64,000 nucleotides of DNA from Sporosarcina sp. JAI121. Lineage in GTDB: Bacteria > Bacillota > Bacilli > Bacillales_A > Planococcaceae. The stretch covers positions 2,096,610 to 2,160,609 of the forward strand of contig NZ_JACCCL010000001.1 of assembly GCF_013408665.1 (NCBI RefSeq), read 5' to 3'. Shown here piece after piece: positions 1 to 8,385 of this stretch; positions within the stretch are counted from its first letter, which is position 1, and every line of letters begins with the position of its first letter. The notes beneath the pieces are model-generated. The model saw nothing but the letters and a program-made list of their open reading frames with translations, was not told where the DNA came from and ran no database searches. A program made the translations under genes and the position numbers.

Positions 1-2157
1 CGGAATCCCGTTAAATGGTGCAAGCTCCACCATTTTAGGATCAATCAGCATCATTTTCAAGTCGGTCGGAGATGCCTTGTAGAGCAAGCTGACCAAAATC
101 GAATTTATGCAGACGGATTTACCCGAACCTGTAGCCCCTGCAATCATACCATGCGGCATTTTTCGTAAATCCAAGGTCACTGGTTTTCCTGTCAGACTGA
201 GGCCCAGGACAGCCTCCAAAGGTGATGTGGAGGCTTTGAACTGCTCAGTCGCAATCACTTCGGATATCCGAACAGCTCGCGTTTTCCGATTCGGGATTTC
301 AATTCCGATAGAACTTCTTCCCGGGATTGGCGCCTCGATCCGAATGTCTTTTGCCGCCAAGGCAAGTTTTAAGTCATCCGTTAAATTCCGTACCTTGCTC
401 ACCTTTGTACCGACCCCGACCGTCAGTTCAAATCGTGTGACTGTCGGACCTTGAACCGCCTCGATGACGGTCGCCTTGACCGCAAAGTGCGACAACGCTT
501 CTTCAAGTTTGTCCGATTGCGACTCCAGCCAATCTGTATCCTCGATCTGCGATTCCGGCGGTATTAGATAGTCAAGCGACGGAAATGCATAATACATTTC
601 CTCTTCTAGGGTTTCTTCAACTGCTGCTATTTTGTTTTCTGAACTATTTTGCTGAAAATTATCCATCTGTACTGGCTCAGCGGTTTTCAATGTTCTATTT
701 CCAATTGCCAATTGAGGTATTGAAGATTTGTCAAATTTCATTTTTTCTTTATCGGACTTCAACATCAATACATTGAATGGCACAATTCGCTCCGATTTTT
801 TTTGCGGAACCTGCTTCACCGCTGTCTCGCCGGTATCGGAATAAGTCATCGTTCCCAGTTCAGTAAACTCTTTTTCAGTATGTTCCTCAACGTCTGATAT
901 GATTCCCGGGAAGCGGTTTTCCGCCTCTACTACTTCCATTTCGGATAATTCATCCCTGGAATGGATTTCAACTTCAGGCGTCGATTCTTTTAAACACACT
1001 TCTTCGGTATAAACATCGGCATCAGGAGCTGCTTCCCGAATTCCTGTCTCCGCTTCCGATTCCAGTTCAGGAACTTTCCCGGCATGAACATTTACTTCAA
1101 GTGCTGTTTCTCGAATTTCAATCTCCGCCGCCGCTTCCATTATAGGAACTTCCTCGACATGAACATTTACTTCAGGCGCTGTTTCTCGAATTTCAACCTC
1201 CGCTGCCGATTCCAGTTCAGGAACTTCCTCGGCATGAACATTTACTTCAGGCGCTGTTTCTCGAATTTCAACCTCCGCTGCCGATTCCAGTTCAGGAACT
1301 TTTTCGGCATGAACATTAACTTCAGGCGCTGTTTCTCGAATTTCAACTTCCGCTGCCGATTCCAGTTCAGGAACTTCCTCGGCATGAGCATTAACTTCAG
1401 GCGCTGTTTTCCGAATTTCAATATCCTCTGTCGATTCCAGTTCAGGAACTTCTATTTCGGCATGATTAGCAAGTTCGGGAATTACTTCTCTGTCAGTATC
1501 CTTGACGAATGTCAATGTCGACGGTTGAACAATTGTCGATCTTTCGACTTTATGAAGAAGATCATCTCTCTGTTTCAACGATTGCAGCTTTGCTCCTATT
1601 GCGTCACTCGTTCCCGTCGTACCCCTCTTTGTGGTATAGCCATAAATAGGCGAAGGTACTGCGGTCGGTGTGAATGGTTTGCTCGAACGCTTTTGGACTG
1701 TCTTATCGGGTTTAGGTGGAATTTCTTCCTGCTGATTTTTTTTTACCGGGGAGAAGGAACTTTTTTTGTCCTTTGTCGCCGTCCCATACTTCAATGGGGT
1801 TTCTGCCCTATAGACATTAACCGGTCTTGTGTCACTCGGCCATTTATCGTTTTCATAAAGCGGTCTCGTTTCATAATGTTCTTCCTCGTCCTCAACACGC
1901 ACAGAGGGCTTCGAAAAATCACGTTCTTTCGTCGGTTCATCATCCCAACCGTATATTTCCGCATCCGAGATAATCGGAAAACGGAAAGATGCACTATTCT
2001 TTCTGTCCGGTTTAGTTAATGGCACATCAATTTCAATTACAATATCAGTTTCGTTTTCAGGGTTTTCATACTTCACATATTCTTGGTCTTCATCATCCGG
2101 TCCAAATAACCGATTAGTAATCTTTTTTAACCAACTCAAGACTATCACTCTTTTCAT
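1..2157 (-). CDS. sftA: DNA translocase SftA (FtsK/SpoIIIE family), 3' end outside window
   Basis: About 719 codons are present and the C-terminus lies left of the window. The end nearest base 1 encodes the FtsK motor: Walker A GATGSGKS (about 109-150) followed by LIDPKMVELAP, diagnostic of FtsK/SpoIIIE ATPases that pump DNA at the division septum. SftA is the soluble FtsK paralogue of Bacillus, and the N-terminus (SWLKK) resembles it, without the membrane anchor of SpoIIIE. The middle is a long acidic low-complexity linker containing 75-nt repeats (about 1000-1440). The start is uncertain: ATG at 2157 or TTG at 2139 (giving MSWLKK), both with weak ribosome sites. ytpR, ytpQ follow upstream as in B. 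subtilis. The family call is firm; the start is not. Confidence 0.9.
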   Translation of the reverse strand, partial: MKRVIVLSWLKKITNRLFGPDDEDQEYVKYENPENETDIVIEIDVPLTKPDRKNSASFRFPIISDAEIYGWDDEPTKERDFSKPSVRVEDEEEHYETRPLYENDKWPSDTRPVNVYRAETPLKYGTATKDKKSSFSPVKKNQQEEIPPKPDKTVQKRSSKPFTPTAVPSPIYGYTTKRGTTGTSDAIGAKLQSLKQRDDLLHKVERSTIVQPSTLTFVKDTDREVIPELANHAEIEVPELESTEDIEIRKTAPEVNAHAEEVPELESAAEVEIRETAPEVNVHAEKVPELESAAEVEIRETAPEVNVHAEEVPELESAAEVEIRETAPEVNVHVEEVPIMEAAAEIEIRETALEVNVHAGKVPELESEAETGIREAAPDADVYTEEVCLKESTPEVEIHSRDELSEMEVVEAENRFPGIISDVEEHTEKEFTELGTMTYSDTGETAVKQVPQKKSERIVPFNVLMLKSDKEKMKFDKSSIPQLAIGNRTLKTAEPVQMDNFQQNSSENKIAAVEETLEEEMYYAFPSLDYLIPPESQIEDTDWLESQSDKLEEALSHFAVKATVIEAVQGPTVTRFELTVGVGTKVSKVRNLTDDLKLALAAKDIRIEAPIPGRSSIGIEIPNRKTRAVRISEVIATEQFKASTSPLEAVLGLSLTGKPVTLDLRKMPHGMIAGATGSGKSVCINSILVSLLYKASPTDLKMMLIDPKMVELAPFNGIP
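1000..1445. repeat. 75-nt tandem repeats inside sftA linker
   Basis: The hexamer ggaact recurs every 75 nt at roughly 1065, 1140, 1215, 1290, 1365 and 1440. Each 75-nt unit encodes 25 residues on the minus strand, with core EIRETAPEVNVHAEEVPELE. The three middle copies are nearly identical and the outer copies are diverged, with a degenerate extra unit toward 1000. The period is a multiple of three, so copy number can change without breaking the frame. Confidence 0.9.
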
Positions 2158-2221
2158 GTCAATCACTCTATTTTAACAGTACAGACATGACTAAATCAAA
2201 TCAATATATGAAATAAGAAAA

Positions 2222-2240
2222 ACGTACCATAGCGGTACGC
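2222..2240 (-). terminator. Putative terminator between ytpR and sftA
   Basis: An inverted repeat ACGTACC / GGTACGC is followed on the minus strand by a TTTTT run. It lies 12 nt past the ytpR stop and about 65 nt before the sftA start, suggesting that sftA has its own promoter. Confidence 0.6.
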
Positions 2241-2251
2241 TTTTTACTCTC

Positions 2252-2857
2252 CTACTTATTGAATGTTTCACCAGCAACAGCGCTATTGTCCAATACTAAT
2301 ATCCCTTTTTCCTCAGGAGCATCTGCCAAACCAAGTTCTTTGGCCGAACAGATCATCCCGGCTGAAGGGACACCGCGCAATTCTGCATCGCGTATTACCA
2401 TTCCCGATGGCATAACGGCTCCCACTTTTGCGACAACAATCTTTTGCCCTGCATCCACATTTGGTGCACCGCAGACAATTTGAACCGTTTCACTGCCGAC
2501 ATCAACCGTACATACACTTAATTTATCTGCATTCGGATGTTTTTCTTTATTCAAAACATGTCCTACGACAAATTTCGGTGTGAGGTCAACATCGAGTTTA
2601 GTTTCAACTTTATTCTTATGAAGCGCTTGTTGTAGCCGGTCAACCAACTTTTCTGTCAACTCGACTTCCCCATTTGCATCGATTTCCATATAAGTGGATG
2701 CATTGGATAGATTGAATGCGGTTAACTCATTTGTAGCCTCGTCGAAAATCAATGTAACATCCTCTAGCGATTTCGTTGTTACAGTTACTGAACGGGTATG
2801 GGTAAGCTGCACAAGCAGCACATCTCCGACGCCATTCAAATTATAGAATACATTCAT
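2252..2857 (-). CDS. ytpR: YtpR-type tRNA-binding domain protein
   Basis: A 201-residue protein. The C-terminal half (about residues 95-200) is an EMAP/Trbp111-like tRNA-binding OB fold, recognisable from [29 protein letters not shown] and [16 protein letters not shown], the same fold found at the N-terminus of the PheT synthetase subunit. The N-terminal part resembles the DUF4479 region of B. subtilis YtpR. Its start ATG overlaps the ytpQ stop (ATGA), so the two are translationally coupled. The length matches the B. subtilis homologue. Its cellular role is not established; binding of structured RNA is the family inference. Confidence 0.92.
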   Translation of the reverse strand: MNVFYNLNGVGDVLLVQLTHTRSVTVTTKSLEDVTLIFDEATNELTAFNLSNASTYMEIDANGEVELTEKLVDRLQQALHKNKVETKLDVDLTPKFVVGHVLNKEKHPNADKLSVCTVDVGSETVQIVCGAPNVDAGQKIVVAKVGAVMPSGMVIRDAELRGVPSAGMICSAKELGLADAPEEKGILVLDNSAVAGETFNK

Positions 2858-3672
2858 TTTTTCTTTCCATCCCTTCTTGCCAAACGATTTTTAGCCATGA
2901 TGAAAATCGGCTCAAGTTTCCCGTCTTCGTATATGAATGACAGGGATGTTACGGGCACGGCACCGGTCGTAAAGAAATGCATTGCCATCTGTGCCAACAC
3001 ATCGTACCCGGTGTCGTTTCGTATATCACCGATAATAAGAACGTCCTGATGTGGGACTGATAGGGTCATATGACCTTCGATTTTCGCTTCCATCTCTTTC
3101 AGGAATCCACTGTTCAAGATTCTGCTCGCATCATAACCGTCATTGTTGTTGACGAAGTAATAGATATTACCGGAAACCTCGTCCTGTTTCATCGCCGTCG
3201 GTAACGCCCGTACCCGAAACAATGCAGATTCCATGATTTCCAATTCAGACAAACCAATGGAATCCAACATGCTCTCATCTATTAACCGATACGTTGTGCC
3301 TAGGTCAAGTGCGTAATAAATAAGAGTTTCAGCTGTATGTTCCTTCACGACAAAACGGTGACCGGCTGAAGATTCCTTTGGAAAAGATGTGGATCTGATT
3401 ACGGGATAAATAACAGTGTCAGCAGAGAATCCCACTGATTGCTCCTTTTCCATAGCCTTAAATGTTTCATTGATGGTATAGACGATTTCTTTAATGGCTG
3501 CATCTTTTTTCTGTTCATATTTCACAAGGATCTCTGGAAGGGAAATATCCATCCCTTTTTTCAGAACCGAATGTTCGAGTCGCACCTTATCCGTTTTCCG
3601 ATCAAACCGCCACTGAAAATGTTCGGATGGAAGATGTTCTTTTAAAACGTCAACAAGCTGTGCAGAATTCAT
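2854..3672 (-). CDS. ytpQ: YtpQ, DUF1444 family protein
   Basis: A 272-residue soluble protein with no signal peptide or membrane segment, matching YtpQ (DUF1444) in length and in motifs such as [15 protein letters not shown] and [13 protein letters not shown] strong GGAGGAGA ribosome site precedes ATG 3672. It sits directly before ytpR with a 4-nt overlap, as in B. subtilis. The molecular function is unknown for the family; conservation next to ytpR and sftA is the only contextual clue. Confidence 0.9.
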   Translation of the reverse strand: MNSAQLVDVLKEHLPSEHFQWRFDRKTDKVRLEHSVLKKGMDISLPEILVKYEQKKDAAIKEIVYTINETFKAMEKEQSVGFSADTVIYPVIRSTSFPKESSAGHRFVVKEHTAETLIYYALDLGTTYRLIDESMLDSIGLSELEIMESALFRVRALPTAMKQDEVSGNIYYFVNNNDGYDASRILNSGFLKEMEAKIEGHMTLSVPHQDVLIIGDIRNDTGYDVLAQMAMHFFTTGAVPVTSLSFIYEDGKLEPIFIMAKNRLARRDGKKK

Positions 3673-3707
3673 CTATCTGTCTCCTCCGATCATTAAATAG
3701 AAATGCC

Positions 3708-4223
3708 CTAATCCTGCTTGATGGAACGAATAATTTCCATCATTTTCGCCAGATTATCTTCTACTTGATTCTTTTTCGTCATTGTTGTCATTTTGGTTCC
3801 GCCAACGCTCGTAATCAGCTCGATATCATCCTCGCCGCTCTTCACTACTGCCGCAAAGCCGAATGTCCCTTCATCAGCGAACGTTGCTTGCTCGATGATT
3901 TCTTTCGTTTTATCTGCCAGGAGCAAATCATAAAACAATTTACTATCACTCTTTTCGTTTGGATTGATGAAAAGAATGAATGTTTCTTCGTTTTTTGTAA
4001 AAACGATATTTTGAGCGTCTGAATTCTCATTCATCGCAAAACCGGTGGGCTTGTATAATTTAACACCGTCTATTTCTTCATTACGATTTTTATCGTTCGA
4101 ATGAAATGCTTCCCTCGCCGCCTCGACCCCCGCACTTGCGCTTTCATCTAGCGATTTTCCGCATGCTGCTAGCAACAACATGGATATCGTCAATAGGAAT
4201 ATGAATTTCCATTTCCGGAACAT
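3708..4223 (-). CDS. Small membrane-anchored lipoprotein, function unknown
   Basis: A 171-residue protein with a type II signal peptide: positively charged MFRKWKF, a hydrophobic stretch and lipobox LLAAC at about residues 17-21. The mature part is about 150 residues, soluble and highly charged. The start at 4223 was chosen because a GGGGG ribosome site lies 6 nt before it; an upstream in-frame ATG at 4292 would bury the signal peptide. I do not recognise a domain. The position between ytpQ and the nucleotidase gene is occupied by the thioredoxin-like ytpP in B. subtilis, so this is a local difference. Export to the outer membrane face is inferred from the lipobox. Confidence 0.85.
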   Translation of the reverse strand: MFRKWKFIFLLTISMLLLAACGKSLDESASAGVEAAREAFHSNDKNRNEEIDGVKLYKPTGFAMNENSDAQNIVFTKNEETFILFINPNEKSDSKLFYDLLLADKTKEIIEQATFADEGTFGFAAVVKSGEDDIELITSVGGTKMTTMTKKNQVEDNLAKMMEIIRSIKQD

Positions 4224-4341
4224 TCGATTTCCCCCAATCATTAAATTGAACTCCATAACCATTTTAAAGTCGTTGACACTTTGTTGCAACATAAAGACAT
4301 TGTTACAACCTCTTGCAACATAATAGCGCTGTTGTTGTCGT

Positions 4342-4866
4342 TCATGACTGTGACTGCTGATAATATTTCAATTGTCCGATTAACAGTTGCATAATATGTG
4401 TAAAAAGATCATCGCGATTCACTGCATGCGCGGTGAACATACCAATGGCACCTTCTTTATTGCGGATTCCAATTGATTCAAAATAATTATCTACAACTGG
4501 ACCAAGTTCATGACCGTCCGCTACCTTTGTTGCAATCTCATTCGGCAAGGGGATTTGTGCTCCGCCCGCTATGAACCTTTTTCCGTCGGGAAGTACCAGT
4601 GCACCCCAATTGCAAAGATACATCTGTTCCTCTAGAACTCGGACGCCGCCCTCCAGTCCGATTCCGATTGCCTCTTTCTTCATCCCAGACGAGCGCAATG
4701 CCCGATTGATAGCACCAAGCCTTGTTTCCTCATCCCCGAAGGGCTGTTTTGAAACTCCTGATTCCACTTCGTTCTCAATAAGAATTGCCTCTGGGAAATG
4801 AGCTTCCAGAACGTCCTTTGCGGCTTTCACTTTTGCGGGGTTTGTAGATCCAATTATATATTCCAT
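4342..4866 (-). CDS. DUF84 family inosine/xanthosine triphosphatase-like protein
   Basis: A 174-residue protein beginning IIGSTNPAKVKAAKDV, the nucleotide-binding start typical of the ITPase/YjjX (DUF84) family, with the later motifs GIGLEGGV, CNWGALV and GPVVDNYF also characteristic. The family hydrolyses non-canonical purine nucleoside triphosphates such as ITP/XTP, cleaning the nucleotide pool. A GAGGGAA ribosome site precedes ATG 4866. The neighbours are a lipoprotein gene and ytoP, all on the minus strand, so co-transcription is possible. The family call is confident; the exact substrate is inferred. Confidence 0.87.
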   Translation of the reverse strand: MEYIIGSTNPAKVKAAKDVLEAHFPEAILIENEVESGVSKQPFGDEETRLGAINRALRSSGMKKEAIGIGLEGGVRVLEEQMYLCNWGALVLPDGKRFIAGGAQIPLPNEIATKVADGHELGPVVDNYFESIGIRNKEGAIGMFTAHAVNRDDLFTHIMQLLIGQLKYYQQSQS

Positions 4867-4920
4867 ATGTATTCCCTCTCTTCATTCATACGTTTACAAA
4901 AACGCAGGGCGCCAGAAAAC

Positions 4921-4954
4921 CCGTCCTCTACACCATATAGGTGTCGAAGGACGG
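4921..4954 (-). terminator. Stem-loop downstream of ytoP
   Basis: Arms CCGTCC..ACACC and GGTGT..GGACGG form a 34-nt hairpin just after the ytoP stop, followed on the minus strand by a short TTTT. It is probably a terminator or a partial attenuator. Confidence 0.55.
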
Positions 4955-4962
4955 ACTCCAAC

Positions 4963-6036
4963 TTATACGTTGCGTTTGATTGTTTCCACTGTCGTTTTAT
5001 CACACGCTTTAACGAGTTTCACAAGAAGCTCCTTCGCTGCCGCATAGTCATCCGTATGGATAATCGACCCTGATGTATGGATGTATCGTGAACAGATGCC
5101 GATGACGGCACTTGGAACACCTTCATTGGACGTATGAACCCGTCCGGCGTCCGTCCCGCCTTGTGAGAGGAAATATTGGTATGGAATATTATGTGTTTCC
5201 GCCATGTCAAGAATAAATTCGCGCATGCCTCGGTGAGTGACCATTGTTCGGTCAAAAATTCGTAGCAACGTTCCTTTTCCAAGTTGCCCGAACTCATTTT
5301 TATCGCCGGCAGCGTCATTCGCCGGACTTGCATCAAGAGCGAAAAACAGATCCGGATTAATCATCGTTGCAGCTGCTGCAGCTCCTCGAAGGCCGACTTC
5401 TTCAAGGACGTTTGCTCCCGAGTATAGATTATTCGGCAACTTTTCACCATGCACTTCTTTCAACAGTTCGATTGAAAGTCCGCAGCCATATCGGTTATCC
5501 CACGCTTTGGCAAGTATTTTCTTCTTATTCGCCAGCGGTGTGAACGGGCTTACTGGAACAATTTGCTGTCCCGGACGAATCCCGATATTCTTGACATCTT
5601 CTTTATCATCGGCACCGATATCGATGAGCATATTTTTTATATCCATCGGTTTGTTGCGCACTTCATTACTTAACAAATGCGGCGGAATTGAACCGATAAC
5701 ACCGATGACTGGTCCGTTATCGGTAATTATTTCAACACGCTGTGCAAGCAGCACCTGGCTCCACCATCCGCCAAGCGCTTGAAAACGGATCATTCCGTTA
5801 TCCGTAATTTGACTCACCATAAAACCGACTTCATCCATGTGACCTGCAACCATAATGCGCGGACCATCCTCCTGCCCTTTTCTAACACCGAAAATACCGC
5901 CGAGGTTATCTTGAATCAATTCGTCGGAATACTTTCGAAGTTCTTCTCGCATATAATTCCTGACTGCGTGTTCATTGCCGGGAGCACCCGGAAGTTCGGT
6001 CAATGTCCTAAACATTTCTATTGTATCCTTGTGCAT
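4963..6036 (-). CDS. ytoP: M42 family metal aminopeptidase (YtoP)
   Basis: A 357-residue cytosolic protein of the M42 (glutamyl aminopeptidase/endoglucanase-M) family. Visible zinc-site motifs are [12 protein letters not shown] near residue 65, AWDNRYGC near residue 179, LEEVGLRGA near residue 212, ALDASPAND near residue 236 and the late HTSGSIIH. The length matches B. subtilis YtoP. M42 enzymes form large tetrahedral dodecamers that trim short peptides. A GGGAGG ribosome site precedes ATG 6036. Transcribed on the minus strand, divergent from the small gene at 6211. Confidence 0.92.
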   Translation of the reverse strand: MHKDTIEMFRTLTELPGAPGNEHAVRNYMREELRKYSDELIQDNLGGIFGVRKGQEDGPRIMVAGHMDEVGFMVSQITDNGMIRFQALGGWWSQVLLAQRVEIITDNGPVIGVIGSIPPHLLSNEVRNKPMDIKNMLIDIGADDKEDVKNIGIRPGQQIVPVSPFTPLANKKKILAKAWDNRYGCGLSIELLKEVHGEKLPNNLYSGANVLEEVGLRGAAAAATMINPDLFFALDASPANDAAGDKNEFGQLGKGTLLRIFDRTMVTHRGMREFILDMAETHNIPYQYFLSQGGTDAGRVHTSNEGVPSAVIGICSRYIHTSGSIIHTDDYAAAKELLVKLVKACDKTTVETIKRNV

Positions 6037-6210
6037 TGAATATAGCCTCCCGCTGTTTTATGTATGTACTGTAAACAGTGTAGTCGATTATTCTGAAACT
6101 TTCCATCGTTTAATTCGGAAAACGAACTACTATTTCTTCAGACTCGCTCTGCTATGATAAGTTAAATTGTGGTACACTAGTAAAAATACCGATATAGGGG
6201 GTAAATGAGT

Positions 6211-6525
6211 ATGAAATTAAATGATTTCCTAGCAGGTGTATTGACGGGTGTTGCTGCCGGAATCGTTGTCAGCGAAACAATCGATCGTGTTAACCAGAAT
6301 GTTTCAGCAGATTCCGTTTTAAACAATATTAAAGATGCTTTTAAAAATGAAGGTCCGATAGATGGTTCATGGATCGTCATGAAAACTGAGCCGTTCACGA
6401 ATAATGTTATTACAATGGATGTTTACCGCGGTGGTATTTCACGTATTAAAGAAGGCGAACTGGAACAATTCGAATTTGCAGCTGATGCAAAAACAGGCAC
6501 AGTCGTAGAATTAGTAAAAGCATAA
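6211..6525 (+). CDS. Small PepSY-like protein (YtzB-like by position)
   Basis: A 104-residue protein with a short hydrophobic N-terminus (DFLAGVLTGVAAGIVV), followed by a compact domain ending FEFAADAKTGTVVELVK, which resembles the PepSY motif. ATG 6211 is preferred over 6205 because the AGGGGG ribosome site is then 9 nt away instead of 3. Position next to ytoP and ytnP, and length, match B. subtilis ytzB. The N-terminus could be a membrane anchor. Function unknown; a role as protease modulator would be only a guess from the PepSY fold. Confidence 0.8.
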   Translation: MKLNDFLAGVLTGVAAGIVVSETIDRVNQNVSADSVLNNIKDAFKNEGPIDGSWIVMKTEPFTNNVITMDVYRGGISRIKEGELEQFEFAADAKTGTVVELVKA

Positions 6526-6533
6526 CTTAAAAC

Positions 6534-6579
6534 CGTCACATTTCCGAGTTGTAAGTACGGAGATGTGACGTTTTTTTTT
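6534..6579 (+). terminator. Strong intrinsic terminator
   Basis: CGTCACAT at 6534-6541 pairs with ATGTGACG at 6563-6570 and is followed by nine T residues, directly after the small PepSY-like gene. Confidence 0.9.
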
Positions 6580-6583
6580 AACT

Positions 6584-6830
6584 ATATAAGTTGAAATATT
6601 GAATTTCTTTAAATCCACTTCATCGCTTGAGGTCTCCTACGCTCTATTTATATATCATATTCGAAGCTACTGAAAAATTTACGTGTTAACTCCGTAAGTA
6701 ATTTTGAATATAAATAGGCGACATTTCGGTGGAATCTGAACGAAATGTCGCCTCACTGTTTAATATTTTTCCCTGGTTCCTCATAAGCCTACGCTCAGTA
6801 TACATACGGATTCATATGTTCAACTTATAT
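6584..6830. mobile_element. Possible MITE-like element with terminal inverted repeats
   Basis: ATATAAGTTGAA at 6584-6595 is repeated inverted as TTCAACTTATAT at 6819-6830, and the match extends inward to about 20 bp with one indel. Inside lies a perfect 13-bp hairpin (AGGCGACATTTCG 6716-6728 / CGAAATGTCGCCT 6741-6753) and two copies of a CCTACGCT motif (6636, 6787). There is no coding capacity. The right end overlaps the last codons and stop of ytnP. A related fragment lies at 48434-48463. No clear target duplication was seen, so this remains tentative; the inner hairpin may serve as the ytnP terminator. Confidence 0.45.
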
Positions 6831-7670
6831 GCTTACCATGACTGATTCGATGATTTCTTTTCCACTGGCATCCCATTTCACAAGTCTATAATAGGCATCA
6901 TGATAAAAAATGAATTTATATCCGCCGGCAAGTGCTTCTTTCATCAACTTCTCCTTGGCAAATATCGACGTCATCGGATAATCGTCGAATGCCAGCACCC
7001 ACAATGGATTACTATGTGCTTGGGTTGGCATAATATCCGCCATATGGAGAATCGTCTCGCCGTTTTGTGTCAACTTGATAATGCTATGCCCATCGCTATG
7101 ACCGCCTGTATGGATCATTTCCATTCCCGGCATGATGGTGATGCTACCTTCGAATGTCTGGACCTGATTCTGAACGGGCTCCCAATTTTCTTTCAAATAG
7201 GTATTCCTGGAACGGATATTCGGGTCGCGCATTTCATCCCATTCTATTTTCGAAACGTGAATATCGGCATTCGGATAAACGGAGACAAGACTCCCCTCCC
7301 GCCATTCCGTTAAACCTGCTGCATGATCATTATGCAAATGGGTCATAAGGATTATATCGATATCTCTCGGCGACAAACCAAGCTCCGCAAGACTTTCTTC
7401 CACTTTTGCCTCATCATCGATCCCCAGGTTCTTTTTCATCTTCTCGGTAAGCTTCCCTTTTCCATGTCCCGTGTCTATCAATACGTTTTTCCCTTCAAAT
7501 TGAATCAGGATTGGATCATTTCTCATTTTGATGCGATTTTGTTCATCCGCTTCATAACGCCTTGACCAAAGCGCTTTTGGAACAACTCCAAACATCGTTC
7601 CGCCGTCCAGATAATTCCCGCTGCCATCCAGCCACGTCAATGTCATATCATGAAATGTATATGTATCCAT
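6825..7670 (-). CDS. ytnP: YtnP-type metallo-beta-lactamase-fold hydrolase
   Basis: A 281-residue MBL-fold protein with the metal motif HLHNDH (residues 111-116) and later metal ligands in TGGHSDGHS and HMADIMP. The length and N-terminus (LTWLDGG-like) fit B. subtilis YtnP, reported to degrade Streptomyces signalling molecules and related to AiiA-type lactonases. A GGGGG ribosome site precedes ATG 7670. Its stop codon lies inside the terminal repeat of the MITE-like element, so the last residues may be altered relative to relatives. Lactonase activity on a specific signal is inferred. Confidence 0.9.
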   Translation of the reverse strand: MDTYTFHDMTLTWLDGSGNYLDGGTMFGVVPKALWSRRYEADEQNRIKMRNDPILIQFEGKNVLIDTGHGKGKLTEKMKKNLGIDDEAKVEESLAELGLSPRDIDIILMTHLHNDHAAGLTEWREGSLVSVYPNADIHVSKIEWDEMRDPNIRSRNTYLKENWEPVQNQVQTFEGSITIMPGMEMIHTGGHSDGHSIIKLTQNGETILHMADIMPTQAHSNPLWVLAFDDYPMTSIFAKEKLMKEALAGGYKFIFYHDAYYRLVKWDASGKEIIESVMVSI

Positions 7671-7703
7671 AGAAACATGCCCCCATTCCCTTATCTAGAT
7701 CAA

Positions 7704-8351
7704 TTACAACTTTTCAAATCGAGATTCAAGCCTGTAAATCGGATGCCCCTTTGCTGAAAACTTCTCTTCATATTCCGTCATAATATTATCCTCCGGCATT
7801 TCCGCGTGCAAATCAAGCGAGACGGAACCGAGCGTCATACCGTACTGGGACATTGAGACGAGCGAGTATTCGAAAAGAAGACGATTATCCGTTTTGAAGT
7901 GAATTTCTCCGCCTGGTGCAAGTACTTCTTCATAAAGCCTTAAAAATGTTTCATGTGTCAATCTTCTTTTGGCGTTTCTCGTTTTCGGCCAAGGATCAGA
8001 AAAGTTCAAGTATATCCTGTCAATTTCCCCTTTGTGAAAGATAGTGGAAAGATCCATTCCATTCGCTCGAAACAGCCGTAAATTGGAAGGCTTGTCCGCC
8101 TCAATGGCTTTTTCCAGCGCAGATACGATAACATTGTCAAAGTGTTCAATGCCAATATAATTCACGTCGGGATTGGCTAATGCCATGCCGATTATAAATT
8201 GCCCCATGCCCGTCCCAACTTCAATATGAATTGGATTTTCATTACCAAAAAGATTACTCCAGCCATTATTCATTTTCTCCGGTTCTGCTAACAGGATATC
8301 TGGATGTTCTGCCATGTAATCCCTTGCCCATGGTTTATTGCGAAGCCTCAT
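7704..8351 (-). CDS. trmB: tRNA (guanine-N7-)-methyltransferase TrmB
   Basis: A 215-residue SAM-dependent methyltransferase that forms m7G46 in the variable loop of tRNA. Visible are the SAM-binding segment [11 protein letters not shown], the acidic loop [10 protein letters not shown] and the family signature [10 protein letters not shown] with downstream [13 protein letters not shown] 8351 was chosen because it gives the family N-terminus MRLRNKPWA and has a GAG-containing site 8 nt upstream; an in-frame GTG three codons earlier is less likely. It sits between ytnP and the NERD-like gene, consistent with Bacillus order. Confidence 0.95.
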   Translation of the reverse strand: MRLRNKPWARDYMAEHPDILLAEPEKMNNGWSNLFGNENPIHIEVGTGMGQFIIGMALANPDVNYIGIEHFDNVIVSALEKAIEADKPSNLRLFRANGMDLSTIFHKGEIDRIYLNFSDPWPKTRNAKRRLTHETFLRLYEEVLAPGGEIHFKTDNRLLFEYSLVSMSQYGMTLGSVSLDLHAEMPEDNIMTEYEEKFSAKGHPIYRLESRFEKL

Positions 8352-8385
8352 TCTATACACTCTTTTCTTTTCTATTTATATGTTT

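Noticed and set aside
1084..2019. Long plus-strand open frame with repeated Cys/Phe-rich 25-residue motif
   Set aside because: It lies antisense to sftA; the repetition is the mirror of the 75-nt sftA repeats, and composition (many C, F, R, N) and lack of a ribosome site do not fit a real protein.
4280..4340. Upstream start at 4292 for the lipoprotein
   Set aside because: It would place 23 extra residues before the signal peptide; GGGGG before 4223 and the lipobox position favour the short form.
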